Assembly: GCA_954871525.1 (NCBI GenBank)
Contig: OX940866.1
Location: 16,453,001-16,517,000 of the forward strand
From: Parietaria judaica
Taxonomy: Eukaryota > Streptophyta > Magnoliopsida > Rosales > Urticaceae
DNA length: 64,000 bases
Direction of reading: 5' to 3'
Part shown: positions 40,332 to 55,200 of the stretch, piece by piece
Numbering within the stretch: the first letter of the stretch is position 1
Layout of the letters: the number at the start of each line of letters is the position of its first letter
Program-made: the position numbers and the translations under genes
The notes under the pieces: model-generated
The model's input: the letters and a program-made list of their open reading frames with translations, nothing else
The model's database searches: none
What the model was told of the DNA's origin: nothing

Positions 40332-42060
40332 ATTGGTATTGAGCCAATAAAAAACAAACAAGTTTGGAGTCTTAAAGAATATTGGGCTCTAATAGCTTAG
40401 TTTCGCGTAAGAGATCGTTCAATATCAAAATAGGTGCCGAAACATAGATATTACTTCATATCCCTTCTTTATATACTATATTAATTGTATTGAGCCCAAC
40501 AACAAACAAGTTTGGAGTTTTAAGGAATCTTGGGCTCTAATAGATTAATTTCGCGTAAGAGTTTGCTAGAAGTGAAAAAAAGGTGCCGAAACATAGCTAT
40601 TATTCCATATACCTTCTTTATACACTATATTATTTGTATTGTGGACATAAAATCAAAAAAGTTTGGAGTCTTAAAGAATATTAGGCTCTTATAGCTTCAT
40701 TTCGCGTAAGAGATCGTTCAAAATCAAAATAGGTGCCGAAGCATAAAAATTACTCCATATGCCGTCTTTATATACTATATTAATTGTATTGAACAAAAAA
40801 AAACAAACATTTTTTAGTCTTAAGGCATTGTGGGCTCTAATAGCTTAATTTCGCGTGCTTGTTCGCTAGAAGTAAAAAAAGTTACCGAAACTTAACTATT
40901 ATTCCATATACCTTCTTTATACACTATATTATTTGTATTGAGCCAATAAAAAACAAACAAGTTTGGAGTCTTAAAGAATATTGGGCTCTAATAGCTTAGT
41001 TTCGCGTAAGAGTTCGTTCAATATCAAAATAGGTGCCGAAACATAGATATTACTCCATATCCCTTCTTTATATACTATATTAATTGTATTGAGCCCAAAC
41101 GACAAACAAGTTTGGAGTTTTAAGGAATCTTGGGCTCTAATAGATTAATTTCGCGTAAGAGTTTGCTAGAAGTGAAAAAAAGGTGCCGAAACATAGCAAT
41201 TATTCCATATACCTTCTTTATACACTATATTATTTGTATTGTGGACATAAAATCAAAAAAGTTTGGAGTCTTAAAGAATATTAGGCTCTTATAGCTTCAT
41301 TTCGCGTAAGAGATCGTTCAAAATCAAAATAGGTGCCGAAGCATAAAAATTACTCCATATGCCTTCTTTATATACTATATTAATTGTATTGAACAAAAAA
41401 AAACAAACATTTTTTAGTCTTAAGGCATTGTGGGCTCTAATAGCTTAATTTCGCGTACTTGTTCGCTAGAAGTAAAAAAAGTTGCCGAAACTTAACTATT
41501 ATTCCATATACCTTCTTTATACACTATATTATTGGTATTGAGCCAATAAAAAACAAACAAGTTTGGAGTCTTAAAGAATATTGGGCTCTAATAGCTTAGT
41601 TTCGCGTAAGAGTTCGTTCAATATCAAAATAGGTGCCGAAACATAGATATTACTTCATATCCCTTCTTTATATACTATATTAATTGTATTGAGCCCAAAC
41701 AACAAACAAGTTTGGAGTTTTAAGGAATCTTGGGCTCTAATAGATTAATTTCGCGTAAGAGTTTGCTAGAAGTGAAAAAAAGGTGCCGAAACATAGCTAT
41801 TATTCCATATACCTTCTTTATACACTATATTATTTGTATTGTGGACATAAAATCAAAAAAGTTTGGAGTCTTAAAGAATATTAGGCTCTTATAGCTTCAT
41901 TTCGCGTAAGAGATCGTTCAAAATCAAAATAGGTGCCGAAGCATAAAAATTACTCCATATGCCGTCTTTATATACTATATTAATTGTATTGAACAAAAAA
42001 AAACAAACATTTTTTAGTCTTAAGGCATTGTGGGCTCTAATAGCTTAATTTCGCGTGCTT
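40332..42060 (-). repeat. 1.2 kb recent duplication in right array
   Basis: Two rare variants recur together: TATTGGTATTGAG near 40332 and 41531, and TCGCGTGCTTG near 40851 and 42051. TTACTTCATATC near 40452 and 41652 is also shared. Sequence between equivalent points looks the same apart from a single-base loss at about 40498 and one substitution. It is a two-HOR tandem duplication young enough to keep its private markers. Confidence 0.8.
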
Positions 42061-45000
42061 GTTCGCTAGAAGTAAAAAAAGTTACCGAAACTTAACTATT
42101 ATTCCATATACCTTCTTTATACACTATATTATTTGTATTGAGCCAATAAAAAACAAACAAGTTTGGAGTCTTAAAGAATATTGGGCTCTAATAGCTTAGT
42201 TTCGCGTAAGAGTTCGTTCAATATCAAAATAGGTGCCGAAACATAGATATTACTCCATATCCCTTCTTTATATACTATATTAATTGTATTGAGCCCAAAC
42301 GACAAACAAGTTTGGAGTTTTAAGGAATCTTGGGCTCTAATAGATTAATTTCGCGTAAGAGTTTGCTAGAAGTGAAAAAAAGGTGCCGAAACATAGCAAT
42401 TATTCCATATACCTTCTTTATACACTATATTATTTGTATTGTGGACATAAAATCAAAAAAGTTTGGAGTCTTAAAGAATATTAGGCTCTTATAGCTTCAT
42501 TTCGCGTAAGAGATCGTTCAAAATCAAAATAGGTGCCGAAGCATAAAAATTACTCCATATGCCGTCTTTATATACTATATTAATTGTATTGAACCAAAAA
42601 AAACAAACATTTTTTAGTCTTAAGGCATTGTGGGCTCTAATAGCTTAATTTCGCGTACTTGTTCGCTAGAAGTAAAAAAAGTTACCGAAACTTAACTATT
42701 ATTCCATATACCTTCTTTATACACTATATTATTTGTATTGAGCCAAAAAAAAACAAACAAGTTTGGAGTCTTAAAGAATATTGGGCTCTAATAGCTTAGT
42801 TTCGCGTAAGAGTTCGTTCAATATCAAAATAGGTGCCGAAACATAGATATTACTCCATATCCCTTCTTTATATACTATATTAATTGTATTGAGCCCAAAC
42901 AACAAACAAGTTTGGAGTTTTAAGGAATCTTGGGCTCTAATAGATTAATTTCGCGTAAGAGTTTGCTAGAAGTGAAAAAAAGGTGCCGAAACATAGCTAT
43001 TATTCCATATACCTTCTTTATACACTATATTATTTGTATTGTGGACATAAAATCAAACAAGTTTGGAGTCTTAAAGAATATTAGGCTCTTATAGCTTCAT
43101 TTCGCGTAAGAGATCGTTCAAAATCAAAATAGGTGCCGAAGCATAAAAATTACTCCATATGCCTTCTTTATATACTATATTAATTGTATTGAACAAAAAA
43201 AACAAACATTTTTTAGTCTTAAGGCATTGTGGGCTCTAATAGCTTAATTTCGCGTACTTGTTCGCTAGAAGTAAAAAAAGTTGCCGAAACTTAACTATTA
43301 TTCCATATACCTTCTTTATACACTATATTATTTGTATTGAGCCAAAAAAAAACAAACAAGTTTGGAGTCTTAAAGAATATGGGGCTCTAATAGCTTAGTT
43401 TCGCGTAAGAGTTCGTTCAATATCAAAATAGGTGCCGAAACATAGATATTACTTCATATCCCTTCTTTATATACTATATTAATTGTATTGAGCCCAAACA
43501 ACAAACAAGTTTGGAGTTTTAAGGAATCTTGGGCTCTAATAGATTAATTTCGCGTAAGAGTTTGCTAGAAGTGAAAAAAAGGTGCCGAAACATAGCTATT
43601 ATTCCATATACCTTCTTTATACACTATATTATTTGTATTGTGGACATAAAATCAAACAAGTTTGGAGTCTTAAAGAATATTAGGCTCTTATAGCTTCATT
43701 TCGCGTAAGAGATCGTTCAAAATCAAAATAGGTGCCGAAGCATAAAAATTACTCCATATGCCGTCTTTATATACTATATTAATTGTATTGAACCAAAAAA
43801 AACAAACATTTTTTAGTCTTAAGGCATTGTGGGCTCTAATAGCTTAATTTCGCGTACTTGTTCGCTAGAAGTAAAAAAAGTTACCGAAACTTAACTATTA
43901 TTCCATATACCTTCTTTATACACTATATTATTTGTATTGAGCCAAAAAAAAACAAACAAGTTTGGAGTCTTAAAGAATATTGGGCTCTAATAGCTTAGTT
44001 TCGCGTAAGAGTTCGTTCAATATCAAAATAGGTGCCGAAACATAGATATTACTCCATATCCCTTCTTTATATACTATATTAATTGTATTGAGCCCAAACA
44101 ACAAACAAGTTTGGAGTTTTAAGGAATCTTGGGCTCTAATAGATTAATTTCGCGTAAGAGTTTGCTAGAAGTGAAAAAAAGGTGCCGAAACATAGCTATT
44201 ATTCCATATACCTTCTTTATACACTATATTATTTGTATTGTGGACATAAAATCAAACAAGTTTGGAGTCTTAAAGAATATTAGGCTCTTATAGCTTCATT
44301 TCGCGTAAGAGATCGTTCAAAATCAAAATAGGTGCCGAAGCATAAAAATTACTCCATATGCCTTCTTTATATACTATATTAATTGTATTGAACCAAAAAA
44401 AACAAACATTTTTTAGTCTTAAGGCATTGTGGGCTCTAATAGCTTAATTTCGCGTACTTGTTCGCTAGAAGTAAAAAAAGTTGCCGAAACTTAACTATTA
44501 TTCCATATACCTTCTTTATACACTATATTATTTGTATTGAGCCAAAAAAAAACAAACAAGTTTGGAGTCTTAAAGAATATTGGGCTCTAATAGCTTAGTT
44601 TCGCGTAAGAGTTCGTTCAATATCAAAATAGGTGCCGAAACATAGATATTACTCCATATCCCTTCTTTATATACTATATTAATTGTATTGAGCCCAAACA
44701 ACAAACAAGTTTGGAGTTTTAAGGAATCTTGGGCTCTAATAGATTAATTTCGCGTAAGAGTTTGCTAGAAGTGAAAAAAAGGTGCCGAAACATAGCAATT
44801 ATTCCATATACCTTCTTTATACACTATATTATTTGTATTGTGGACATAAAATCAAACAAGTTTGGAGTCTTAAAGAATATTAGGCTCTTATAGCTTCATT
44901 TCGCGTAAGAGATCGTTCAAAATCAAAATAGGTGCCGAAGCATAAAAATTACTCCATATGCCGTCTTTATATAATATATTAATTGTATTGAACCAAAAAA

Positions 45001-45679
45001 AACAAATATTTTTTAGTCTTAAGGCATTGTGGGCTCTAATAGCTTAATTTCGCGTACTTGTTCGCTAGAAGTAAAAAAAGTTACCGAAACTTAACTATTA
45101 TTCCATATACCTTCTTTATACACTATATTATTTGTATTGAGCCAATAAAAAACAAACAAGTTTGGAGTCTTAAAGAATATTGGGCTCTAATAGCTTAGTT
45201 TCGCGTAAGAGTTCGTTCAATATCAAAATAGGTGCCGAAACATAGATATTACTCCATATCCCTTCTTTATATACTATATTAATTGTATTGAGCCCAAACG
45301 ACAAACAAGTTTGGAGTTTTAAGGAATCTTGGGCTCTAATAGATTAATTTCGCGTAAGAGTTTGCTAGAAGTGAAAAAAAGGTGCCGAAACATAGCAATT
45401 ATTCCATATACCTTCTTTATACACTATATTATTTGTATTGTGGACATAAAATCAAAAAAGTTTGGAGTCTTAAAGAATATTAGGCTCTTATAGCTTCATT
45501 TCGCGTAAGAGATCGTTCAAAATCAAAATAGGTGCCGAAGCATAAAAATTACTCCATATGCCGTCTTTATATACTATATTAATTGTATTGAACCAAAAAA
45601 AACAAACATTTTTTAGTCTTAAGGCATTGTGGGCTCTAATAGCTTAATTTCGCGTACTTGTTCGCTAGAAGTAAAAAAA

Positions 45680-45830
45680 GTTGCCGAAACTTAACTATTA
45701 TTCCATATACCTTCTTTATACACTATATTATTTGTATTGAGCCAATAAAAAACAAACAAGTTTGGAGTCTTAAAGAATATTGGGCTCTAATAGCTTAGTT
45801 TCGCGTAAGAGTTCGTTCAATATTAAAATA
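45680..45830 (-). repeat. Monomer M4 (right type)
   Basis: On + this monomer begins GTT(G/A)CCGAAACTTAAC and contains TTGAGCCAATAAAAAACAAAC. The T interrupting the A-run (CCAATAAAAAAC) is the commoner state; a minority of copies have an uninterrupted A9. The left arm always has an uninterrupted tract. The G/A difference at GTT(G/A)CCG is polymorphic between right HORs. Confidence 0.92.
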
Positions 45831-45980
45831 GGTGCCGAAACATAGATATTACTCCATATCCCTTCTTTATATACTATATTAATTGTATTGAGCCCAAACG
45901 ACAAACAAGTTTGGAGTTTTAAGGAATCTTGGGCTCTAATAGATTAATTTCGCGTAAGAGTTTGCTAGAAGTGAAAAAAA
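45831..45980 (-). repeat. Monomer M3 (right type)
   Basis: On + this monomer begins GGTGCCGAAACATAGATATT and contains GAGCCCAAACGACAAACAAG and GGAATCTTGGGCTC. The left arm and a minority of right copies have CAACAAAC in place of CGACAAAC. The mix of both states within the right arm shows that homogenisation is incomplete. Confidence 0.92.
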
Positions 45981-46130
45981 GGTGCCGAAACATAGCAATT
46001 ATTCCATATACCTTCTTTATACACTATATTATTTGTATTGTGGACATAAAATCAAAAAAGTTTGGAGTCTTAAAGAATATTAGGCTCTTATTGCTTCATT
46101 TCGCGTAAGAGATCGTTCAAAATCAAAATA
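45981..46130 (-). repeat. Monomer M2 (right type)
   Basis: On + this monomer starts GGTGCCGAAACATAGCAATT and contains TTGTGGACATAAAATC and AGAGATCGTTCAAAATC. AGATCG (GATCTC on the M1-M4 strand) is seen in essentially every right-arm copy and only in the last left-arm copy beside the gap. Variants are CAAAAAAG versus CAAACAAG and TTATTGC versus TTATAGC. Confidence 0.92.
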
Positions 46131-46279
46131 GGTGCCGAAGCATAAAAATTACTCCATATGCCGTCTTTATATACTATATTAATTGTATTGAACCAAAAAA
46201 AACAAACATTTTTTAGTCTTAAGGCATTGTGGGCTCTAATAGCTTAATTTCGCGTACTTGTTCGCTAGAAGTAAAAAAA
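46131..46279 (-). repeat. Monomer M1 (right type)
   Basis: The reverse complement reads CTTCTAGCGAACAAGTACGC as in the left arm, but has A6 rather than A7 before ATG, and a short TTTG(T8) tract followed by GGTTC. The + strand shows GAACC(A8)CAAACATTTTTT. It carries GCCGTC where left copies give GCCTTC (that is, AAAGACGGC instead of AAAGAAGGC), a variant that is common but not universal in this arm. Confidence 0.92.
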
Positions 46280-49200
46280 GTTACCGAAACTTAACTATTA
46301 TTCCATATACCTTCTTTATACACTATATTATTTGTATTGAGCCAATAAAAAACAAACAAGTTTGGAGTCTTAAAGAATATTGGGCTCTAATAGCTTAGTT
46401 TCGCGTAAGAGTTCGTTCAATATCAAAATAGGTGCCGTAACATAGATATTACTCCATATCCCTTCTTTATATACTATATTAATTGTATTGAGCCCAAACG
46501 ACAAACAAGTTTGGAGTTTTAAGGAATCTTGGGCTCTAATAGATTAATTTCGCGTAAGAGTTTCCTAGAAGTGAAAAAAAGGTGCCGAAACATAGCAATT
46601 ATTCCATATACCTTCTTTATACACTATATTATTTGTATTGTGGACATAAAATCAAACAAGTTTGGAGTCTTAAAGAATATTAGGCTCTTATAGCTTCATT
46701 TCGCGTAAGAGATCGTTCAAAATCAAAATAGGTGCCGAAGCATAAAAATTACTCCATATGCCGTCTTTATATACTATATTAATTGTATTGAACCAAAAAA
46801 AACAAACATTTTTTAGTCTTAAGGCATTGTGGGCTCTAATAGCTTAATTTCGCGTACTTGTTCGCTAGAAGTAAAAAAAGTTGCCGAAACTTAACTATTA
46901 TTCCATATACCTTCTTTATACACTATATTATTTGTATTGAGCCAATAAAAAACAAACAAGTTTGGAGTCTTAAAGAATATTGGGCTCTAATAGCTTAGTT
47001 TCGCGTAAGAGTTCGTTCAATATCAAAATAGGTGCCGAAACATAGATATTACTCCATATCCCTTCTTTATATACTATATTAATTGTATTGAGCCCAAACG
47101 ACAAACAAGTTTGGAGTTTTAAGGAATCTTGGGCTCTAATAGATTAATTTCGCGTAAGAGTTTGCTAGAAGTGAAAAAAAGGTGCCGAAACATAGCAATT
47201 ATTCCATATACCTTCTTTATACACTATATTATTTGTATTGTGGACATAAAATCAAAAAAGTTTGGAGTCTTAAAGAATATTAGGCTCTTATTGCTTCATT
47301 TCGCGTAAGAGATCGTTCAAAATCAAAATAGGTGCCGAAGCATAAAAATTACTCCATATGCCGTCTTTATATACTATATTAATTGTATTGAACCAAAAAA
47401 AACAAACATTTTTTAGTCTTAAGGCATTGTGGGCTCTAATAGCTTAATTTCGCGTACTTGTTCGCTAGAAGTAAAAAAAGTTACCGAAACTTAACTATTA
47501 TTCCATATACCTTCTTTATACACTATATTATTTGTATTGAGCCAATAAAAAACAAACAAGTTTGGAGTCTTAAAGAATATTGGGCTCTAATAGCTTAGTT
47601 TCGCGTAAGAGTTCGTTCAATATCAAAATAGGTGCCGAAACATAGATATTACTCCATATCCCTTCTTTATATACTATATTAATTGTATTGAGCCCAAACG
47701 ACAAACAAGTTTGGAGTTTTAAGGAATCTTGGGCTCTAATAGATTAATTTCGCGTAAGAGTTTGCTAGAAGTGAAAAAAAGGTGCCGAAACATAGCAATT
47801 ATTCCATATACCTTCTTTATACACTATATTATTTGTATTGTGGACATAAAATCAAAAAAGTTTGGAGTCTTAAAGAATATTAGGCTCTTATAGCTTCATT
47901 TCGCGTAAGAGATCGTTCAAAATCAAAATAGGTGCCGAAGCATAAAAATTACTCCATATGCCGTCTTTATATACTATATTAATTGTATTGAACCAAAAAA
48001 AACAAACATTTTTTAGTCTTAAGGCATTGTGGGCTCTAATAGCTTAATTTCGCGTACTTGTTCGCTAGAAGTAAAAAAAGTTACCGAAACTTAACTATTA
48101 TTCCATATACCTTCTTTATACACTATATTATTTGTATTGAGCCAAAAAAAAACAAACAAGTTTGGAGTCTTAAAGAATATTGGGCTCTAATAGCTTAGTT
48201 TCGCGTAAGAGTTCGTTCAATATCAAAATAGGTGCCGAAACATAGATATTACTCCATATCCCTTCTTTATATACTATATTAATTGTATTGAGCCCAAACG
48301 ACAAACAAGTTTGGAGTTTTAAGGAATCTTGGGCTCTAATAGATTAATTTCGCGTAAGAGTTTGCTAGAAGTGAAAAAAAGGTGCCGAAACATAGCAATT
48401 ATTCCATATACCTTCTTTATACACTATATTATTTGTATTGTGGACATAAAATCAAACAAGTTTGGAGTCTTAAAGAATATTAGGCTCTTATAGCTTCATT
48501 TCGCGTAAGAGATCGTTCAAAATCAAAATAGGTGCCGAAGCATAAAAATTACTCCATATGCCGTCTTTATATACTATATTAATTGTATTGAACCAAAAAA
48601 AACAAACATTTTTTAGTCTTAAGGCATTGTGGGCTCTAATAGCTTAATTTCGCGTACTTGTTCGCTAGAAGTAAAAAAAGTTGCCGAAACTTAACTATTA
48701 TTCCATATACCTTCTTTATACACTATATTATTTGTATTGAGCCAATAAAAAACAAACAAGTTTGGAGTCTTAAAGAATATTGGGCTCTAATAGCTTAGTT
48801 TCGCGTAAGAGTTCGTTCAATATCAAAATAGGTGCCGAAACATAGATATTACTCCATATCCCTTCTTTATATACTATATTAATTGTATTGAGCCCAAACG
48901 ACAAACAAGTTTGGAGTTTTAAGGAATCTTGGGCTCTAATAGATTAATTTCGCGTAAGAGTTTGCTAGAAGTGAAAAAAAGGTGCCGAAACATAGCAATT
49001 ATTCCATATACCTTCTTTATACACTATATTATTTGTATTGTGGACATAAAATCAAAAAAGTTTGGAGTCTTAAAGAATATTAGGCTCTTATTGCTTCATT
49101 TCGCGTAAGAGATCGTTCAAAATCAAAATAGGTGCCGAAGCATAAAAATTACTCCATATGCCGTCTTTATATACTATATTAATTGTATTGAACCAAAAAA

Positions 49201-52200
49201 AACAAACATTTTTTAGTCTTAAGGCATTGTGGGCTCTAATAGCTTAATTTCGCGTACTTGTTCGCTAGAAGTAAAAAAAGTTACCGAAACTTAACTATTA
49301 TTCCATATACCTTCTTTATACACTATATTATTTGTATTGAGCCAATAAAAAACAAACAAGTTTGGAGTCTTAAAGAATATTGGGCTCTAATAGCTTAGTT
49401 TCGCGTAAGAGTTCGTTCAATATCAAAATAGGTGCCGAAACATAGATATTACTCCATATCCCTTCTTTATATACTATATTAATTGTATTGAGCCCAAACG
49501 ACAAACAAGTTTGGAGTTTTAAGGAATCTTGGGCTCTAATAGATTAATTTCGCGTAAGAGTTTGCTAGAAGTGAAAAAAAGGTGCCGAAACATAGCAATT
49601 ATTCCATATACCTTCTTTATACACTATATTATTTGTATTGTGGACATAAAATCAAAAAAGTTTGGAGTCTTAAAGAATATTAGGCTCTTATAGCTTCATT
49701 TCGCGTAAGAGATCGTTCAAAATCAAAATAGGTGCCGAAGCATAAAAATTACTCCATATGCCGTCTTTATATACTATATTAATTGTATTGAACCAAAAAA
49801 AACAAACATTTTTTAGTCTTAAGGCATTGTGGGCTCTAATAGCTTAATTTCGCGTACTTGTTCGCTAGAAGTAAAAAAAGTTACCGAAACTTAACTATTA
49901 TTCCATATACCTTCTTTATACACTATATTATTTGTATTGAGCCAATAAAAAACAAACAAGTTTGGAGTCTTAAAGAATATTGGGCTCTAATAGCTTAGTT
50001 TCGCGTAAGAGTTCGTTCAATATCAAAATAGGTGCCGAAACATAGATATTACTCCATATCCCTTCTTTATATACTATATTAATTGTATTGAGCCCAAACG
50101 ACAAACAAGTTTGGAGTTTTAAGGAATCTTGGGCTCTAATAGATTAATTTCGCGTAAGAGTTTGCTAGAAGTGAAAAAAAGGTGCCGAAACATAGCAATT
50201 ATTCCATATACCTTCTTTATACACTATATTATTTGTATTGTGGACATAAAATCAAAAAAGTTTGGAGTCTTAAAGAATATTAGGCTCTTATAGCTTCATT
50301 TCGCGTAAGAGATCGTTCAAAATCAAAATAGGTGCCGAAGCATAAAAATTACTCCATATGCCGTCTTTATATACTATATTAATTGTATTGAACCAAAAAA
50401 AACAAACATTTTTTAGTCTTAAGGCATTGTGGGCTCTAATAGCTTAATTTCGCGTACTTGTTCGCTAGAAGTAAAAAAAGTTACCGAAACTTAACTATTA
50501 TTCCATATACCTTCTTTATACACTATATTATTTGTATTGAGCCAATAAAAAACAAACAAGTTTGGAGTCTTAAAGAATATTGGGCTCTAATAGCTTAGTT
50601 TCGCGTAAGAGTTCGTTCAATATCAAAATAGGTGCCGAAACATAGATATTACTCCATATCCCTTCTTTATATACTATATTAATTGTATTGAGCCCAAACG
50701 ACAAACAAGTTTGGAGTTTTAAGGAATCTTGGGCTCTAATAGATTAATTTCGCGTAAGAGTTTGCTAGAAGTGAAAAAAAGGTGCCGAAACATAGCAATT
50801 ATTCCATATACCTTCTTTATACACTATATTATTTGTATTGTGGACATAAAATCAAACAAGTTTGGAGTCTTAAAGAATATTAGGCTCTTATAGCTTCATT
50901 TCGCGTAAGAGATCGTTCAAAATCAAAATAGGTGCCGAAGCATAAAAATTACTCCATATGCCGTCTTTATATACTATATTAATTGTATTGAACCAAAAAA
51001 AACAAACATTTTTTAGTCTTAAGGCATTGTGGGCTCTAATAGCTTAATTTCGCGTACTTGTTCGCTAGAAGTAAAAAAAGTTACCGAAACTTAACTATTA
51101 TTCCATATACCTTCTTTATACACTATATTATTTGTATTGAGCCAAAAAAAAACAAACAAGTTTGGAGTCTTAAAGAATATGGGGCTCTAATAGCTTAGTT
51201 TCGCGTAAGAGTTCGTTCAATATCAAAATAGGTGCCGAAACATAGATATTACTCCATATCCCTTCTTTATATACTATATTAATTGTATTGAGCCCAAACG
51301 ACAAACAAGTTTGGAGTTTTAAGGAATCTTGGGCTCTAATAGATTAATTTCGCGTAAGAGTTTGCTAGAAGTGAAAAAAAGGTGCCGAAACATAGCTATT
51401 ATTCCATATACCTTCTTTATACACTATATTATTTGTATTGTGGACATAAAATCAAACAAGTTTGGAGTCTTAAAGAATATTAGGCTCTTATAGCTTCATT
51501 TCGCGTAAGAGATCGTTCAAAATCAAAATAGGTGCCGAAGCATAAAAATTACTCCATATGCCTTCTTTATATACTATATTAATTGTATTGAACAAAAAAA
51601 AACAAACATTTTTTAGTCTTAAGGCATTGTGGGCTCTAATAGCTTAATTTCGCGTACTGGTTCGCTAGAAGTAAAAAAAGTTGCCGAAACTTAACTATTA
51701 TTCCATATACCTTCTTTATACACTATATTATTTGTATTGAGCCAATAAAAAACAAACAAGTTTGGAGTCTTAAAGAATATTGGGCTCTAATAGCTTAGTT
51801 TCGCGTAAGAGTTCGTTCAATATCAAAATAGGTGCCGAAACATAGATATTACTTCATATCCCTTCTTTATATACTATATTAATTGTATTGAGCCCAAACA
51901 ACAAACAAGTTTGGAGTATTAAGGAATCCTTGGCTCTAATAGATTAATTTCGCGTAAGAGTTTGCTAGAAGTGAAAAAAAGGTGCCGAAACATAGCTATT
52001 ATTCCATATACCTTCTTTATACACTATATTATTTGTATTGTGGACATAAAATCAAAAAAGTTTGGAGTCTTAAAGAATATTAGGCTCTTATAGCTTCATT
52101 TCGCGTAAGAGATCGTTCAAAATCAAAATAGGTGCCGAAGCATAAAAATTACTCCATATGCCGTCTTTATATACTATATTAATTGTATTGAACCAAAAAA

Positions 52201-55200
52201 AACAAACATTTTTTAGTCTTAAGGCATTGTGGGCTCTAATAGCTTAATTTCGCGTACTTGTTCGCTAGAAGTAAAAAAAGTTACCGAAACTTAACTATTA
52301 TTCCATATACCTTCTTTATACACTATATTATTTGTATTGAGCCAAAAAAAAACAAACAAGTTTGGAGTCTTAAAGAATATTGGGCTCTAATAGCTTAGTT
52401 TCGCGTAAGAGTTCGTTCAATATCAAAATAGGTGCCGAAACATAGATATTACTCCATATCCCTTCTTTATATACTATATTAATTGTATTGAGCCCAAACA
52501 ACAAACAAGTTTGGAGTTTTAAGGAATCTTGGGCTCTAATAGATTAATTTCGCGTAAGAGTTTGCTAGAAGTGAAAAAAAGGTGCCGAAACATAGCTATT
52601 ATTCCATATACCTTCTTTATACACTATATTATTTGTATTGTGGACATAAAATCAAACAAGTTTGGAGTCTTAAAGAATATTAGGCTCTTATAGCTTCATT
52701 TCGCGTAAGAGATCGTTCAAAATCAAAATAGGTGCCGAAGCATAAAAATTACTCCATATGCCTTCTTTATATACTATATTAATTGTATTGAACCAAAAAA
52801 AACAAACATTTTTTAGTCTTAAGGCATTGTGGGCTCTAATAGCTTAATTTCGCGTACTTGTTCGCTAGAAGTAAAAAAAGTTGCCGAAACTTAACTATTA
52901 TTCCATATACCTTCTTTATACACTATATTATTTGTATTGAGCCAAAAAAAAACAAACAAGTTTGGAGTCTTAAAGAATATTGGGCTCTAATAGCTTAGTT
53001 TCGCGTAAGAGTTCGTTCAATATCAAAATAGGTGCCGAAACATAGATATTACTCCATATCCCTTCTTTATATACTATATTAATTGTATTGAGCCCAAACG
53101 ACAAACAAGTTTGGAGTTTTAAGGAATCTTGGGCTCTAATAGATTAATTTCGCGTAAGAGTTTGCTAGAAGTGAAAAAAAGGTGCCGAAACATAGCAATT
53201 ATTCCATATACCTTCTTTATACACTATATTATTTGTATTGTGGACATAAAATCAAACAAGTTTGGAGTCTTAAAGAATATTAGGCTCTTATTGCTTCATT
53301 TCGCGTAAGAGATCGTTCAAAATCAAAATAGGTGCCGAAGCATAAAAATTACTCCATATGCCGTCTTTATATACTATATTAATTGTATTGAACCAAAAAA
53401 AACAAACATTTTTTAGTCTTAAGGCATTGTGGGCTCTAATAGCTTAATTTCGCGTACTTGTTCGCTAGAAGTAAAAAAAGTTACCGAAACTTAACTATTA
53501 TTCCATATACCTTCTTTATACACTATATTATTTGTATTGAGCCAATAAAAAACAAACAAGTTTGGAGTCTTAAAGAATATGGGGCTCTAATAGCTTAGTT
53601 TCGCGTAAGAGTTCGTTCAATATCAAAATAGGTGCCGAAACATAGATATTACTCCATATCCCTTCTTTATATACTATATTAATTGTATTGAGCCCAAACG
53701 ACAAACAAGTTTGGAGTTTTAAGGAATCTTGGGCTCTAATAGATTAATTTCGCGTAAGAGTTTGCTAGAAGTGAAAAAAAGGTGCCGAAACATAGCAATT
53801 ATTCCATATACCTTCTTTATACACTATATTATTTGTATTGTGGACATAAAATCAAACAAGTTTGGAGTCTTAAAGAATATTAGGCTCTTATAGCTTCATT
53901 TCGCGTAAGAGATCGTTCAAAATCAAAATAGGTGCCGAAGCATAAAAATTACTCCATATGCCGTCTTTATATACTATATTAATTGTATTGAACCAAAAAA
54001 AACAAACATTTTTTAGTCTTAAGGCATTGTGGGCTCTAATAGCTTAATTTCGCGTACTTGTTCGCTAGAAGTAAAAAAAGTTGCCGAAACTTAACTATTA
54101 TTCCATATACCTTCTTTATACACTATATTATTTGTATTGAGCCAAAAAAAAACAAACAAGTTTGGAGTCTTAAAGAATATTGGGCTCTAATAGCTTAGTT
54201 TCGCGTAAGAGTTCGTTCAATATCAAAATAGGTGCCGAAACATAGATATTACTCCATATCCCTTCTTTATATACTATATTAATTGTATTGAGCCCAAACG
54301 ACAAACAAGTTTGGAGTTTTAAGGAATCTTGGGCTCTAATAGATTAATTTCGCGTAAGAGTTTGCTAGAAGTGAAAAAAAGGTGCCGAAACATAGCAATT
54401 ATTCCATACACCTTCTTTATACACTATATTATTTGTATTGTGGACATAAAATCAAAAAAGTTTGGAGTCTTAAAGAATATTAGGCTCTTATTGCTTCATT
54501 TCGCGTAAGAGATCGTTCAAAATCAAAATAGGTGCCGAAGCATAAAAATTACTCCATATGCCGTCTTTATATACTATATTAATTGTATTGAACCAAAAAA
54601 AAAAAACATTTTTTAGTCTTAAGGCATTGTGGGCTCTAATAGCTTAATTTCGCGTACTTGTTCGCTAGAAGTAAAAAAAGTTACCGAAACTTAACTATTA
54701 TTCCATATACCTTCTTTATACACTATATTATTTGTATTGAGCCAATAAAAAACAAACAAGTTTGGAGTCTTAAAGAATATTGGGCTCTAATAGCTTAGTT
54801 TCGCGTAAGAGTTCGTTCAATATCAAAATAGGTGCCGAAACATAGATATTACTCCATATCCCTTCTTTATATACTATATTAATTGTATTGAGCCCAAACG
54901 ACAAACAAGTTTGGAGTTTTAAGGAATCTTGGGCTCTAATAGATTAATTTCGCGTAAGAGTTTGCTAGAAGTGAAAAAAAGGTGCCGAAACATAGCAATT
55001 ATTCCATATACCTTCTTTATACACTATATTATTTGTATTGTGGACATAAAATCAAAAAAGTTTGGAGTCTTAAAGAATATTAGGCTCTTATAGCTTCATT
55101 TCGCGTAAGAGATCGTTCAAAATCAAAATAGGTGCCGAAGCATAAAAATTACTCCATATGCCGTCTTTATATACTATATTAATTGTATTGAACCAAAAAA

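Larger units (their letters stand above)
45680..46279 (-). repeat. Representative right-arm HOR (600 bp)
   Basis: One complete tetramer of the inverted array, read on the - strand: M1 46131-46279 (149 bp), M2 45981-46130 (150), M3 45831-45980 (150), M4 45680-45830 (151). Boundaries are homologous to those used for the left-arm unit. This copy carries two recurring variants, GTTGCCG at the M4 edge and CTTATTGCTTC in M2. Confidence 0.95.
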
